Shown here: piece by piece, positions 45,460 to 56,385 of the stretch
Layout: each line of letters begins with the position of its first letter
Position numbering within the stretch: the stretch's first letter is position 1
Assembly: GCA_037447655.1 (NCBI GenBank)
Contig: JBBHKE010001241.1
Coordinates: forward strand, 127,195 to 191,194
DNA: 64,000 nucleotides
Reading direction: 5' to 3'
Source: Zygnema cylindricum
Taxonomy: Eukaryota; Streptophyta; Zygnematophyceae; Zygnematales; Zygnemataceae
Translations under genes and position numbers: made by a program
Notes under the pieces: model-generated
What the model saw: the letters and a program-made list of their open reading frames with translations, nothing else
Databases searched by the model: none
What the model was told of the DNA's origin: nothing

Positions 45460-45911
45460 CGAAACGAAATAACGCGGAATGGGAATTTCTGAAATGGGAC
45501 GCCGCGTGTACAGCAAGCGATTCCGACGATTCCGCACGCTTCATCCATCGAACGGCAGACAGCGTTTCGTGCGTCACACGTCGCGATTCGCCAATGAGGC
45601 GGCGAGAAAATCCGCGAAGTGAAGCAGCGATTCTTCGCCGCGTTATCTTGAGAACCACACAAACGCTAGCCGCCTATTCGACTATAAAGCCGCATTCCCA
45701 AATTCGTTATCTTCAACTTCAGCCTTCCCTTCGCTCATCCTTTCCAAGAATATTCCCGTACGCGTCATTTTGAAATCTCCCCCCTCCCTCAAATTCCAAC
45801 CGTATTCTTCCCTCTCACCCCTCCTCCTCAGCTTTCCTTAAATACTACTCATCTCCTTCAATTTCTTTGTCTTTACCTCCCACCGATATCTCCCCGAGTT
45901 TCTCCACAACC
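45460..45911 (+). promoter_or_regulatory. Promoter and leader of the HSP20-like pseudogene
   Basis: A CCAAT box at 45591-45595 and TATAAA at 45683-45688 lie upstream of a pyrimidine-rich leader of roughly 200 nt. GAA/TTC triplets are frequent, for example around 45488-45545, as expected of heat-responsive promoters, but I found no perfect three-module heat-shock element. The whole block is duplicated at 32508-32950. Confidence 0.6.
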
Positions 45912-46938
45912 ATGGAAGCCCTCCCTCTCTCTCCTCCCCACGCTCTTCCCCACAGGCGACACGGAAAGTCTCTCCACCGCTTCCACCGACATGTACGGAG
46001 TGGTACGGACCGCGGCGGGCACATGTACGGACATGTACGGAAACATGGCCGTCATGGCCGCGGAGGACACCACATGAGGCGTGAGAATGGGGAGGGAGAG
46101 GATTTCCTTTCCGACGGAGGCCAGAGGGGGGGAGAGAGGAGAGGAAGGAGAGGGCGTGACGGGTGTCACGGTTGTGACAAGCGTCACGGAGGCCGTCACG
46201 GAGGCTGGGGTCGAGGGCGCTCTCGCGTTCTCCAAGTTCCCGAGGAGACTGCCGCACAGAGGGAATGTTCGACGGCCGTCAAAGAAGCAGCCGGCGAGAA
46301 GGAGTCCCTGCCGGCCGTCAAAGCGGCTGAAAATGCGACTGAACCGACTTCCATTGTAGAGACTAGCTGTCATCACGGATGTCACAGAGGTCACGGCCGT
46401 CACGGATTTCACGGCAGAAAAGACATATTTCTTCGGACGTGACGGAGGTCACGGGAAACACAAATTCGGCAAGGAGCACAAGCGTGAAAAGAGTCACAAG
46501 CGTGACAAGCGTAACGCTCCGCTCGACGTCAACATGTGTGCGGATGCTTACACGCTTCGGATGGACGCGCCGGGTGTAGCGATCGATGACGTCAGCGTGA
46601 CGACTGCGGACGCCGTACTGAATATCCGTACCGAGCGGGAGTCGCCGCGCGAAGACGAAACGGAAGGCGAACGCGTATTGGTTCGCGAGCGAGTGTAAGG
46701 AAGTCGCGTACGGCAGGTGGCGCTGCCGAAGGATGCCGTACCGCAGGCTGCCACGTCGAAAATCACGGAAGGCGTTTTGACTGTGACTGTACCGAGACGC
46801 CCGCAGGATGTGGAAGCCGGAAACCGTACGGATGAGGGAGTACATATTGAAGCGGGAATCAGTACTGAGATGCCACCTGGCGAATCTGTAGTGGATACTG
46901 AAATGGCGGACGAGGGGGGAGCTGCGGAGGCACTTTAG
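45912..46938 (+). pseudogene. His-rich HSP20-like gene broken by a frameshift and a stop
   Basis: The 5' frame (45912-46442) starts MEALPLSPPHALPH and is rich in His, Gly and Arg, with HGRHGRGGHH and CHHGCHRGHGRHGFHG. A second frame opens before 46440 and carries FFGRDGGHGKHKFGKEHKRE, then an alpha-crystallin-like domain: DAYTLRMDAPGVAIDDVSV, VLNIRTERE, VRQVALPKDA and ITEGVLTVTVPRRP. The two frames would join with a one-base shift near 46430. A TAA at 46696-46698 sits inside the domain, where relatives continue from the ER-Y-G stretch. HSP20 proteins are ATP-independent chaperones that bind unfolded proteins. Local DNA is strongly GC-rich and full of GTCACGG repeats, which may have caused slippage. 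Alternative: an undetected intron removes the frameshift, but the stop remains. Confidence 0.65.
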
Positions 46939-49185
46939 AGAGTAGCCTATTAGTGTGGATCACAGGAGAATCTTGAGGGGTTGAAAGGATAGAGTTGGTC
47001 TGACAGAGTACTTAAATTTTTTTGTACCTTTTTTTGTACTTAAATTTTTTTGTACCTTTTTTTGTTACACCTTTGCCTTCCATTTAGGTTTTTGCAGGGT
47101 TCAGGGTTTGCCTTTATTTTTTTTAGGAGATGGATAGTGGAGATTTAAAGTGCAGGGCTCTTTCTTTAGGGTTTTAGTTTTGTCAAGGTTTCTTCCTGAC
47201 CTGAGTTTGGCTGTAAATAAGGGGGAAACTAGAAGGAAAAAAAAAGAAAAAGAAAAATAAAAATAGAAAAGGAAAAGGTTGGGAGGAAAGGAAAACATCT
47301 CGCAGTAAGGATATAACATTTAGATTGGTCTTCGAATTGTTGGGATAGACACTCAGGTTTTGTACAGCTCAATAGGAAATGACACGTCTACATCCTATTG
47401 ACTTCTATTTTTGCTACAATTATCTAAGTAATGCACTATTTTTGACTATTTTGTGCCTCTTTTATAAATGCATCATTTTTTCTGTGTTCGTTTGTCGATC
47501 TATCAGTCCACCAAAAAATTCTTCAATGTTTCTACTTCAATTCATGTGCATTGTATTTGAGAAAACAAGTTATTTTGTATTAATTTTCATCAGATTGATT
47601 ATTGTGTTTATTTTTACAGTGGAGAATGTCACGAAGTCGCTGCATATGTGACAAAAAATGTCCACTTTTATTACTTCGTTCCTGAGCGTAAAACTTGTTA
47701 CCTTTTAACATAATTAATTTCAAAATCATTAATCATTAAGTTTTCTTGAGGATATATCTCGCAGTCTCTTTAGGAAATCGACAGCTAAACCGTCGGCAAC
47801 TTCTTCGTGTAATTTTTTAAACACAATCTTCAACATGAGGATAAATTAATGAAATTCTTGCGAAGTTATTTTCATGAATGCATTTCCAATATCACTATTA
47901 CCTAGCAACTTCACTACTTGGTTTAGACAAACTAAATGGCTATATAGTGAGAGTGGTTTTTGAAATTTTGGACATTTTTCGTACCACTTCAATTTGTTTT
48001 TCCCAATTCAAAGTCGTTCTTTCTCATTTTATTCTGCTTCTTCCCAATTATTGGAGGTTTTTGAAGTTGCTCGGGCGAATCTGAGAATAAGTCGTTAATA
48101 TTATATTTTTTTTTCTTGTTCTATTATTGGTTGGCTTTATCAAAAAAGTGCAATATCAGGTATTTTATGCTTGTATCTTAATGATTTGGGGCTAAAGACC
48201 AAAACAGGCGGAAAAATACCTACATTTTTTGCCATATATTTTTTGAAAGTTGTCAGCTAATCACTTCGAATGGTATTAATCCGTACCTAATTTCCATTTT
48301 TAGAGAGTACGATTTCACTTACAGTTCCTGGTTGTAAAATTCACTATAATTTCAAACTTTTTTTTTTGTCAATAGTCCAAGTAGTCAAATCATATTTGCA
48401 TGATATTTATTTTCTCTTCATTCTATGCTCATTTTTTACTGTAGTGACATTAACTATTTTTTTGGACCTGCTAATAAGGTAAATGTTATGATATAGTAGC
48501 AAATGTGTCGGTAAGTGTAGGTTTGTCAAGAGGGAGAAGGTAATGACAAGGTAAACCAACTTTCTCCGTAAAACTGAAGAATTGAAAAAAATGATATTTT
48601 TATGTTTTGAGGCTTGTCATATTGCTTCCAAAGTCAAATAGTGGAGGCCTATCGAAGTTTACTCTTGTGTTCAAATATTTTTTCCTCGGATATTTTTTTT
48701 GTCCTCAGATTTTTTTTTTGCCAAGATGCTCGTCGCTGATACTTAATATTTCATTTTTCATATTTTACTTTTATCATATTTGTTACCATTTTTTTTTTTT
48801 TTTACATGCATTGCGTGAGATTCGACTGACCGTTTCAACGGTAAATATGATCTCGGTGTTAAACATCAAGTGAAGATCGTTGAATTTCAATATAAGCTTT
48901 TGACAAAAACATGTTTAAGATAGTTCCGCTTAGGGAAATGCAATTAATCCATTTTTCACATTTTTTAGAAATTACATATGAACAATACCCGGTGAGTCAA
49001 ATTTAATGAAAATGATCAAGTAATTGATCAGTATTAACTTGTTTAATCAGAATAATCAAGTGTAAACTCATTCTATAGTGTCCAAAATCGCTAAGGGGCC
49101 TGCCGATAGTTTAAACATATACGAATTATTGGACACACGCACACACACACAAATACATACATATATCTATACACACACACATATA
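46939..49185. other. AT-rich intergenic DNA with a dispersed repeat
   Basis: A short tandem repeat of ACTTAAATTTTTTTGTACCT occurs at about 47010-47060. Positions 48497-48628 are related to 19089-19230. No gene recognised. Confidence 0.5.
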
Positions 49186-49320
<135 letters not shown>

Positions 49321-50459
49321 TTTTATACCTATTTATGCATGCTAATACATGTTCATACATATTTATACATAGTTTTGCTTATTTTGGGTACCTCAATAAT
49401 GATTGGAACTTATTGTGAAGATGATTAATTTATGTTAACATTTGTAGTTTCTAAGAGTTTGCAGTTTTTGAGTATGATTTTATATGGACTTATGATTATT
49501 TTTTTACATTTGAAGGAAGCCACAGAGTTTGAGAAAGGGTTTGGTTTTTTTTTTTCCATTCGATTTTGGATTTCACATTAAGAATGGCAAAGAGATTTTG
49601 ATATTCAAATCTGTCGAGGATATTATAACTTTCAAATATGTTGAAAAAAAAATTGGCATTCAGATTGGTCCAAGGGAATCCAACAATTCGAACTGGTTGA
49701 TGAGATTCGAACATTGAAAAGCTTAATGAAGATACTTTTCAATGATTATTTGCAATTTTTTATGACAGCGATGAGATTCTGACTTGGAAATTGGTACTTC
49801 AGAGTATAATGTTCAACTTTTGAGGTGAAACATTGATGATTAAACTCAATCATAATATCCATGATTTGATGAATTTATTTGTAATATTCTAACATTAGAA
49901 AATGTTGGTAGCAATTCATTTATGTTAATAGATGGGGTTCTGACATTCAAGTCGGTTGTTGACATTTTGAGATTGAGATTTTTGTGACATTTTATCATTC
50001 AGCTTGGACGGAGAAGATTTTGCGATTTTAATTTTTAATTAGATTTTAACATTAAATTGAATTTTAAATATGAGACCTTGACAAGAAACTGACTATGAGT
50101 TCGTAATATTGGTCGTATCCTTCACCAAAATCTCATAGTGAATGTGTTGAGTCGGTCAAAAATTTTGCAGATCTATTTTTACTGTGTTCACGTAAACTTT
50201 TGGGTATAAACGATTGAAAAGGGTTGGGTAACTACAACTTTGTTACCAACAAAACGTTTTTCCAAGGGTGTGTTGTCGTATGCGGAGACTACTTCTCGAT
50301 ATTCAATATAAGTCCAAGTTTACACTTTGAATCCTCGATACAACATTTTTTTGCTTGTTTACTTTTTAATCGGGATATAAGACACAGCCAACCCAAGAAA
50401 TAGTCAACCACGTGACATTGGAATCCTGACACGAAATCGACATCGTCCATTTTCGGTTG

Positions 50460-50610
50460 AACGGTTGGACATTCCGAAACTGGCAGTAGCATGGGCCGTT
50501 CAAGTTTTATGAGACTTAGATGTAAAATTTGGCGTCCGTACCATGCATTTCCTTTTCCGATGGGAATTTTTACAGTCTTAACTCGTAACCCTAAACGGTC
50601 CGTCAAACTT
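50460..50610 (-). repeat. Inverted copy of the ISG12-family 5' block
   Basis: Its reverse complement reads GGAAATGCATGGTACGGACGCC and CTTGAACGGCCCATGCT, matching 21679-21745 upstream of the intact gene. Relative to the domain relics 430 bp downstream it has the opposite orientation to that in the intact locus. Second copy at 59444-59594. Confidence 0.7.
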
Positions 50611-51040
50611 TTATCTCGACTCCGGCCAAATTGCCACTGTTCATGCAAGATTTTGAAAGGTGCAACTATCAAAGGTAGTTATTGAATGTATTTATTAGAC
50701 GATGGATTCTTATTGGCATATTTTACTGACGACTTTCAAAAGCTCTTTTATGTTTAGACGTGGTGAATTTTTCCTAGATTTTTAGGGCAAAATTGGAACG
50801 AGTTTTGTCCTGTCCTTTCTTTTAGTAAATTCTTGTCTATCCCAATTACAATGGGAAGGACGTAAGGAAGCGCCGTATCAGCAGTCATAGATAGCTTCTT
50901 CCTTTGAGCTTACCTTCCTCAACAGCCAGTACTCTCAAAGTAATCTAGCTCTCCTCCTCTGTAGTTCTATATGGTGAAATAACAAGGATCTTGCGTGACA
51001 TATTTTGTTTCTTGGTCTGTGACATGTAGAATCTTGGGGG

Positions 51041-51274
51041 GCAACATTCATGGCCTTATACGTCGGAGCGGTGCCTGCTGTAAGTATTTGCGTAGTTCTG
51101 CAGTCTATGGGAGCTGTAGGTAGCCGATTCAATATTTTGTTTCTTGGTCTGTGACATGTAAAATCTTGGGGGGCAACATTCATGGCCTCATACGCTCGAG
51201 CGGTGCCTGCTGGAAGTATTTGCGCAATTCTGCAGTCTATGGGAGCTGTAGGTCTGCCTGCAGCTCTGACATAG
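51041..51274 (+). pseudogene. Two tandem ISG12-domain fragments
   Basis: 51041-51130 encodes ATFMALYVGAVPAVSICVV followed by LQSMGAVG; 51173-51274 encodes ATFMASYARAVPAGSICAI, LQSMGAVGLPAALT and a TAG stop. The second fragment matches residues 236-268 of the intact protein (AGFMASYGGTVPGGS; LQSAGAVGMP) at about 20 of 33 positions by eye. The fragments are a 132-bp direct repeat that includes upstream TTGTTTCTTGGTCTGTGACA. No N-terminal repeats or start are present. A GGAGGA-type low-complexity tract follows. Second copy at 60025-60258. Confidence 0.8.
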
Positions 51275-51284
51275 GCTTTAAGCG

Positions 51285-51545
51285 TTACAAGAGGAGTAGG
51301 AGTAGCAGGAGGAGGAGCAGGAGGAGTAGCAGGAGGACGAAAAAATAAAACCAAGAAAAAGGACCAGGAGGAGAAGCAAGATGAGAAGCAGAAGGAGTGT
51401 AGCAGGAGGAGCAGCGGGAGGAGTAGCAGGAGGACCAAGAAAAGGACCAAAAAAAGGACTAGGAGGAGAAGTAAGAGGAGAAGCACGAGGAGAAGCAGGA
51501 GGAGAAGAAGGAGGAGAAGCACGAGGAGAAGCAGGCGGCGCAGCA
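51285..51545. repeat. GGAGNA-type purine-rich simple repeat
   Basis: AGGAGGAGCAGGAGG/AGAAG repeats directly downstream of the ISG12-domain fragments. They create long Gly/Arg/Glu frames on one strand and Leu/Ser/Pro frames on the other. Second copy at 60269-60529. Confidence 0.85.
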
Positions 51546-51639
51546 TGCAGTAGTAGCAACAACAATAACGGAGCAGCAGCAGCAGTACCAGTAGCTGTCC
51601 AAGGTAATAAAGTTAGCAGATGTGACGCTGACACCCCTC

Positions 51640-52378
51640 TGATAGATACTCACGAGGGGTCTGAAGGATATGTTAAGGGTCATTTAGCGTCAGTTGACTT
51701 AATGTCACTTTTTGTACCGTCTGTACATTTTATTTCATGTGAGGGTCCACTTTTGTCTACCTACGTACAAGTCTTTTGTACGACTATCTTTTAGTCTTGT
51801 CCGTACTTATCATTACATGAGTCGGTCCAATCTTGTCCCTACTTACAAGTCCTTTGAGCGTCGGTCCAGTCTTGTCGCTTGACTTTACGTCATTACTTTA
51901 GTTTTTAATTATTTTTGTACATTGCCGCCCTAAAGTCAATTCTTTAGACTTTAGACTACATACATTAAAATGTCGACTACATGTAGTAGAATCTAGTCGC
52001 AACGTCAATTAGGTAAAGTCACGAACACATTAATTAGAATATAGACTATGATTCTTTTTGTTATAGCGCACCATAGAGCGCTTAGACTCCACAGTAATTA
52101 GCAGTGTGTATTTTTTATATAAGTGACTCTTTTCACTTAATGAAATAATCCCAAATACAAATCAATTTCTCTCTCCAATGCATTGATTTTTCTCTTGTGT
52201 AGAATTTCATGGCTTCCGCCAATCCACCTCCAATAGGTTATGGGCCCAAATCTTCTCGTGTTTGAAAAAATGCATAGCTGAAAATGACCAATCATAGAAG
52301 TTTTGGCCATCAAACTTCTAGATACTATTAGAAGTGGCATGGCCGGGCCCATGCAGTGGTTATTAAATTCAGAGCTAA
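51640..52378 (+). other. Possible retroelement leader or gene 5' relic
   Basis: TATATAAGTGACTC (about 52118) looks like a TATA box, followed about 80 bp later by an ATG opening MASANPPPIGYGPKSSR. A frame-shifted stretch (VLAIKLLDTIRSGMAGPMQW) then runs into the TRIM LTR at 52379. It looks like a degraded coding 5' end; the family was not recognised. Confidence 0.3.
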
Positions 52379-52423
52379 TGTTAAGATTCTTAGAATCGGG
52401 CGATAGAATGGACGATCCCAATA

Positions 52424-52505
52424 AAAGGCATGATGAGCCGACCAGGATTTGAACCTACGACCTTTCACTTAAGCTGCGAACGCACTACCACTGCGGCACC
52501 AACTC
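52424..52505 (-). ncRNA. tRNA-Lys(CUU)-like sequence in TRIM LTR 1
   Basis: About 71 nt on the minus strand folding as a cloverleaf: acceptor GAGTTGG with TCGGCTC (7 pairs with wobbles), a D-arm around CGCAGTGGTAGTGCG, anticodon arm TTCGC-AGCTTAA-GTGAA (anticodon position CTT), five-base variable loop, and T-arm loop TTCAAAT. Position 33 is not U and no CCA is encoded, so a functional tRNA is unlikely. It carries A- and B-box-like sequences that could recruit RNA polymerase III. Confidence 0.6.
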
Positions 52506-52711
52506 AAGTGTTACGCTGGTGGGTCCAATTTTATATAGGTTTTTAGAGTGGATTTTACCACAATTCCGCATATCGAGCGCACGTTTCACGTACGTCAACA
52601 CCGCCCCTCGAGAGGTAGCCGGTCATTATTGTCTATGTAAACCTAGTCCCCTTGGCTTTGATACCATGTTAAGATTCCTAGAATCGGGGGACAAAATGGA
52701 CGATCCCAATA

Positions 52712-52795
52712 AAGGGCATAATGAGCCGGCCAAGATTTGAACTTAGGACCTTTCACTTAAGTTGCGAACACACTACCACTGTGCCACCAACTCAG
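52712..52795 (-). ncRNA. tRNA-Lys(CUU)-like sequence in TRIM LTR 2
   Basis: Same fold as in LTR 1. Acceptor GAGTTGG with CCGGCTC, anticodon loop AACTTAA, and a fully paired T-arm CTAAG-TTCAAAT-CTTGG. Confidence 0.6.
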
Positions 52796-52997
52796 ATGTT
52801 ACGCAAGTGGGTCGAATTTTATATAAGTTTTCGTGTGGATTTTCCCACAATTTCGGATATCGAGTGCACATTTCACGTACGTCAACACCCCCCCTCGAGA
52901 GGTAGCCGATTATAATTGTCCATGTAAACCTTTTCCCCCTCACTCCGATTCCATTTTAAGATTCTTAGAATCAGGGGATAGAATGGACGATCCCAAT

Positions 52998-53082
52998 AAA
53001 AGGATTGATGAGCCGGCCAAGACTTGAACCTGGGACCTTTCACTTAAGCCGCGAACTCACAACCACTCTGCTACCAGCTCAG
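52998..53082 (-). ncRNA. tRNA-Lys(CUU)-like sequence in TRIM LTR 3
   Basis: Acceptor GAGCTGG with CCGGCTC, anticodon loop GGCTTAA, T-arm CCAGG-TTCAAGT-CTTGG. Substitutions relative to LTR 1 and 2 include changes that keep pairs, such as the acceptor T-G to C-G change. Confidence 0.6.
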
Positions 53083-53459
53083 ATGTTACACTGGTGGGTC
53101 TAATTTTATATAGGTTTTTGTTTGGATTTTACCACAATTCCGGATATTGAGCGCACGTTTCACGTACGTTTGAAATTTTGTGGTCTCCATTGACCCACAA
53201 AATGAGCAGCCTATGTAAAGCCTCTAGGATAATATTTTCCCCTTCCACTTTCCCATTGAATAAGCGCCTCCCAGGAAAAAAAATATTCTGCCCACCCTCA
53301 CCCTTGTGAGGACAAGAGTCCGTTGAGTCAAACGCAAAAAGAATCACTGAATTTGCTCCCTTGAGCAATAAGTTATGGCTGGTCAAAGATGACATTTATA
53401 GTTACAAGCTCTCTTAGAGAGAGGTCCCTAAATATCACTAAGTCTTGGTCTGCCTACTC

Positions 53460-54058
53460 ACGACTACCTACTACTAAACCCTAGTCCAATAGGAACACTA
53501 TATAGTAAAAGAAGGTACAATGGGCGATGTACTTACTGTACGACCATTGTACGACAAGGTCTACAATGTGACACCTGTCAAATCGGGAGCCATGGTTTCT
53601 TCTCCCATCTTCTCCGGTATAAAATAATGTGGCGCCACGAGGCACCGCGTGACGCTATCTCCGTATGCCGCCAAAATCTCACTTCGCGTGGCGGCTATAT
53701 TGTCGGTTGTCCGATCAAAACATATTTTACACGGTTCAGATTCGCGTACATGCATGAATTGTTCCTCATCGTTAGTCTTGTGTTAATTAGCCGTCGCGTT
53801 AATATTTATATATATTTGAAACCCGTCACGTGTTTCCTTTCGACAACGCCTTAGTGGATAAGACGTACGACTACATAGTGGTTCGCAAACCCAGGTTAAA
53901 ATTTGGACCTAGGCACCATTTTGGTAATATATCCTCTACTTCTAAATCTGCCACTTTCTAAATATCGCGGCAGCCATGGCGTGCCTTTGATCCTCACTCT
54001 CTCTCTTTAAAGTGGAAATAAATTAGAGAAGTGAACTATTAATTACCTCTTTTCAACA
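53460..54058 (-). mobile_element. 3' LTR region of the Copia relic
   Basis: On the minus strand, the purine tract AATTAAGGGGAG (polypurine tract) is followed at 54058 by TGTTGAAAAGAGG, the expected LTR start, just downstream of the RNase H gene end. The region is homologous to the LTR block at 28638-29273. Its distal boundary is unclear; a CA end near 53389 is possible. Confidence 0.65.
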
Positions 54059-54071
54059 CTCCCCTTAATTT

Positions 54072-55763
54072 CTAGTCACTAATTAATTTTAATCCACTGT
54101 TTTCTCGTCTAAAAATCAACTTAGGGGAAGGCACTGGTTTTGTCATCATGTCTGCAATCATTTCTCTATCATTTTTATGAACAAGTTTAGTTATTTTATT
54201 TTCTACCTTCTCTTTGACAAAGCTTAGTCTAATATCGATATGTTTAGCTTTGAAATGATGTTTTTGATTAGCTGCAATAGAGATAGCAGCTTGATTATCA
54301 CAAAATATATTTTGAGTTCCAGACTTCATCAACCCAAGTTCTTCAAAGAGAGATTTAACGCACATTAATTCTTTGGTTGCAGCACAAGAAGCCATGTATT
54401 CAGCCTCCATAGTGGACTGAGCAACTACTTTTTGTTGCTTGCTACTCCAACAACATGCACCGGATCCAATTTGCAACACATATCCAGTCGTACACCGCCT
54501 TAAAGGCACATCTCCATAACTGGCATCACTCCAAGTGGTGATGTCAGTGTGCTCCCATCCCAAATGCAACCTCAATTCCCTTGTCCCCACCAGATACCTC
54601 ATCACCCTTTTAGTAGCCTCCTAGTCTCTCTTTCTTGGTTCATTTAGACTTCTACTAAGGACACCTAGAGCCGCGGCTATATCCGGACGGCTACAGTTCA
54701 TAAAATAGATTAAATTGCCTACAATCTGCGGATAAGGGATATTTTCCATAAATTTTCTTTCTATCTCATCCATCTCATCATTAAAAGTCAATATTCATCT
54801 CTTTTCACTCCCCTCAAGCACTTTCTTCAAATCCATGGGAGTAATACATCCATTTGTTTTTTCCATCTGAAATTTTTATAGCATATTACCGATTGCTTAT
54901 TTCTGTGTGAGTCTTATAATCCTATTCCCTCTATCTCTCTCCATTTGAATTTTTTAAATATACTTCGCTTCATCGAGATCTATCATATCAAAACGGCTTC
55001 TAAGATCCCGTTTTAGTTTGTTAATCTTATCTAAGGACTTGCTTAAGACCAACAAATCATCCACATAAATAACAATAAATATCACTCCATTCTCATCCTC
55101 AAATAAATATATGGAGTGATATGAACTAATTCATATATACCCCAAACTGGTCAAAAATTCGTCCAGTTTTATATTCCATTGTCGCGGGGCTTGCTTAAAC
55201 CCAAAGAGTGATTTTATCAATTTGCAAACCTTGCTTTCTTCCCCAGTTTCCACGAATCCTTTCGGTTGCCTCATGTAAATTTCTTCTTCCAACTCTCCGT
55301 GCAAAAAGGTCGTTTCAATATCCATCTGGTGTATTTCCATATCCTCTGCTGCGGCTAAACTTTAAAGGATTCTTACATAAGGAAATCTGACTACAGATGC
55401 AAAGGTTTCTTCGTAGTCTATCCCCTCTTTCTGAGTATACCCCTTTGCAACTAACCTAGCTTTGTACCTTTCAATGGTATTAGCTGGGTTTAATTTAAGT
55501 TTAAAAACCCACTTACATCCGATGAATTTTTGGTTCGGTGGACAATCTACCAATTCCCATGTATTGGCTTCCATGAAAGAGGCCATTTTGCCATTCATAG
55601 CAGTGATCCACCGGCTACTTTCTGGGGTGTTTATGGCCTTTAAGTATGTCAGAGGTTCATCTAGTTGAGACATCTTTGGGAGTTGGTTATTTACTTGTCT
55701 TTCTTGAAGTCGTTTACTACTTCTTCTTCCCCCTTCAAAATCGGACGCCGGTATGGAAGGCAT
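54072..55763 (-). pseudogene. Copia polyprotein remnant: reverse transcriptase and RNase H
   Basis: Read from 55763 downwards. The RVT_2 domain starts with WITAMNGKMASFMEANTWEL and continues WVFKLKLN, YKARLVAKGYTQKEGIDYEE, DIETTFLHGELEEEIYMRQP and the catalytic YVDD block (about 55066-55055). The RNase H domain (54605-54072) shows WSDASYGD, TMEAEYMASC and DNQAAISIA. Several stops interrupt it, including one at 55361 between the RIL and SLAAAED parts and others between 55130 and 54606. Gag, protease and integrase are absent: the element is cut at about 55765, where a pyrimidine repeat begins. It is a non-functional Ty1/Copia element on the minus strand. Confidence 0.9.
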
Positions 55764-55769
55764 CCTTGG

Positions 55770-56385
55770 GTTTCGTTTAGGAAGATTTTCCCCTTCTCGC
55801 TCCTCTTCTCCCCTCCCCTCTCTCTGTGTCTTTTCTCTCTCTTCTCTTTTTCATCTCTCCTTCGCACTCTTCTCTCTCCTCTCTCTCTTCTCTCCCCTTT
55901 CTTTTTCCTCTCCTCTCCCCTCTTTATCGCTTCTCCCCTCTCTCTTCTCTCCTCTCTCTTCTCTCCCCTCTTCCTCTCCTCTGCCCTCCCACTCTTCCGT
56001 CCCCTCTTTCTTCTCTCCGCTCTTTTCTCCACCCCCTGTCTCTTTCTTCTCCCTCTCCCTCACTTCCCTCCTTTCTTCTCTCTCACTTCCCTCCTTTCTT
56101 CTCTCCCCTCTCTTTTCTCCCTCCCACCTCTCTCACCCTCTCTCCCTCCTTTCCCTCTCTCTTGTCTCTATCTTTCTCTCCCTCTCCCTCACCTTCTCCC
56201 CCTCTCGTTCATCTCTCTCTCCTCTCTCTCTCTGTCCTCTCCTCTCTCTCTCTGTCCTCTCCTCTCCTCTCTTCTCTCTCTCCTCTCTCCTCTCCTCTCC
56301 TCTCCTCTCCTCTCCTCTCTTCTCCTCTCCTCTCCTTTCCTCTCTCTCTCTCTGTCCTCTCCTCTCCTCTCCTGTCTCAACAGTA
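55770..56385. repeat. Long homopyrimidine (CTCTCC)n tract
   Basis: About 600 bp of almost pure C/T on the plus strand. It creates overlapping Leu/Ser/Pro-rich frames and, on the other strand, Glu/Arg-rich frames, none of which is a gene. It replaces the 5' part of the Copia element. Confidence 0.95.

Larger units (their letters stand above)
52379..53172 (-). mobile_element. Tandem TRIM: three LTRs and two short internal domains
   Basis: LTRs at 52379-52600, 52667-52887 and about 52954-53172, all in minus orientation, start TGTTGACGTACGTG and end TCTTAACA. Internal domains are only about 66 bp (52601-52666, 52888-52953). On the minus strand each begins next to the LTR end with a primer binding site TGGTATCAAAGCC (one mismatch to the initiator-tRNA-Met type TGGTATCAGAGC; decayed in the second) and ends with a purine tract (CGAGGGG). 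There is no coding sequence. This is the structure of terminal-repeat retrotransposons in miniature, here multiplied to LTR-int-LTR-int-LTR, as produced by unequal LTR recombination. The outermost LTR end near 53170 is truncated. Confidence 0.85.

Noticed and set aside
45838-46412. Long minus-strand frames over the HSP20-like pseudogene
   Set aside because: They are antisense to GTCACGG-type repeats and show only repetitive Val/Thr/Ser composition.
50935-51634. Leu-rich and Ser/Pro-rich minus-strand frames
   Set aside because: They result from the GGAGGA simple repeat; the meaningful coding signal there is the plus-strand ISG12-domain relic.
52424-53082. Three functional tRNA genes
   Set aside because: They lie inside TRIM LTRs, lack U at position 33 and have weak D-arms, so they are annotated as tRNA-like sequences only.
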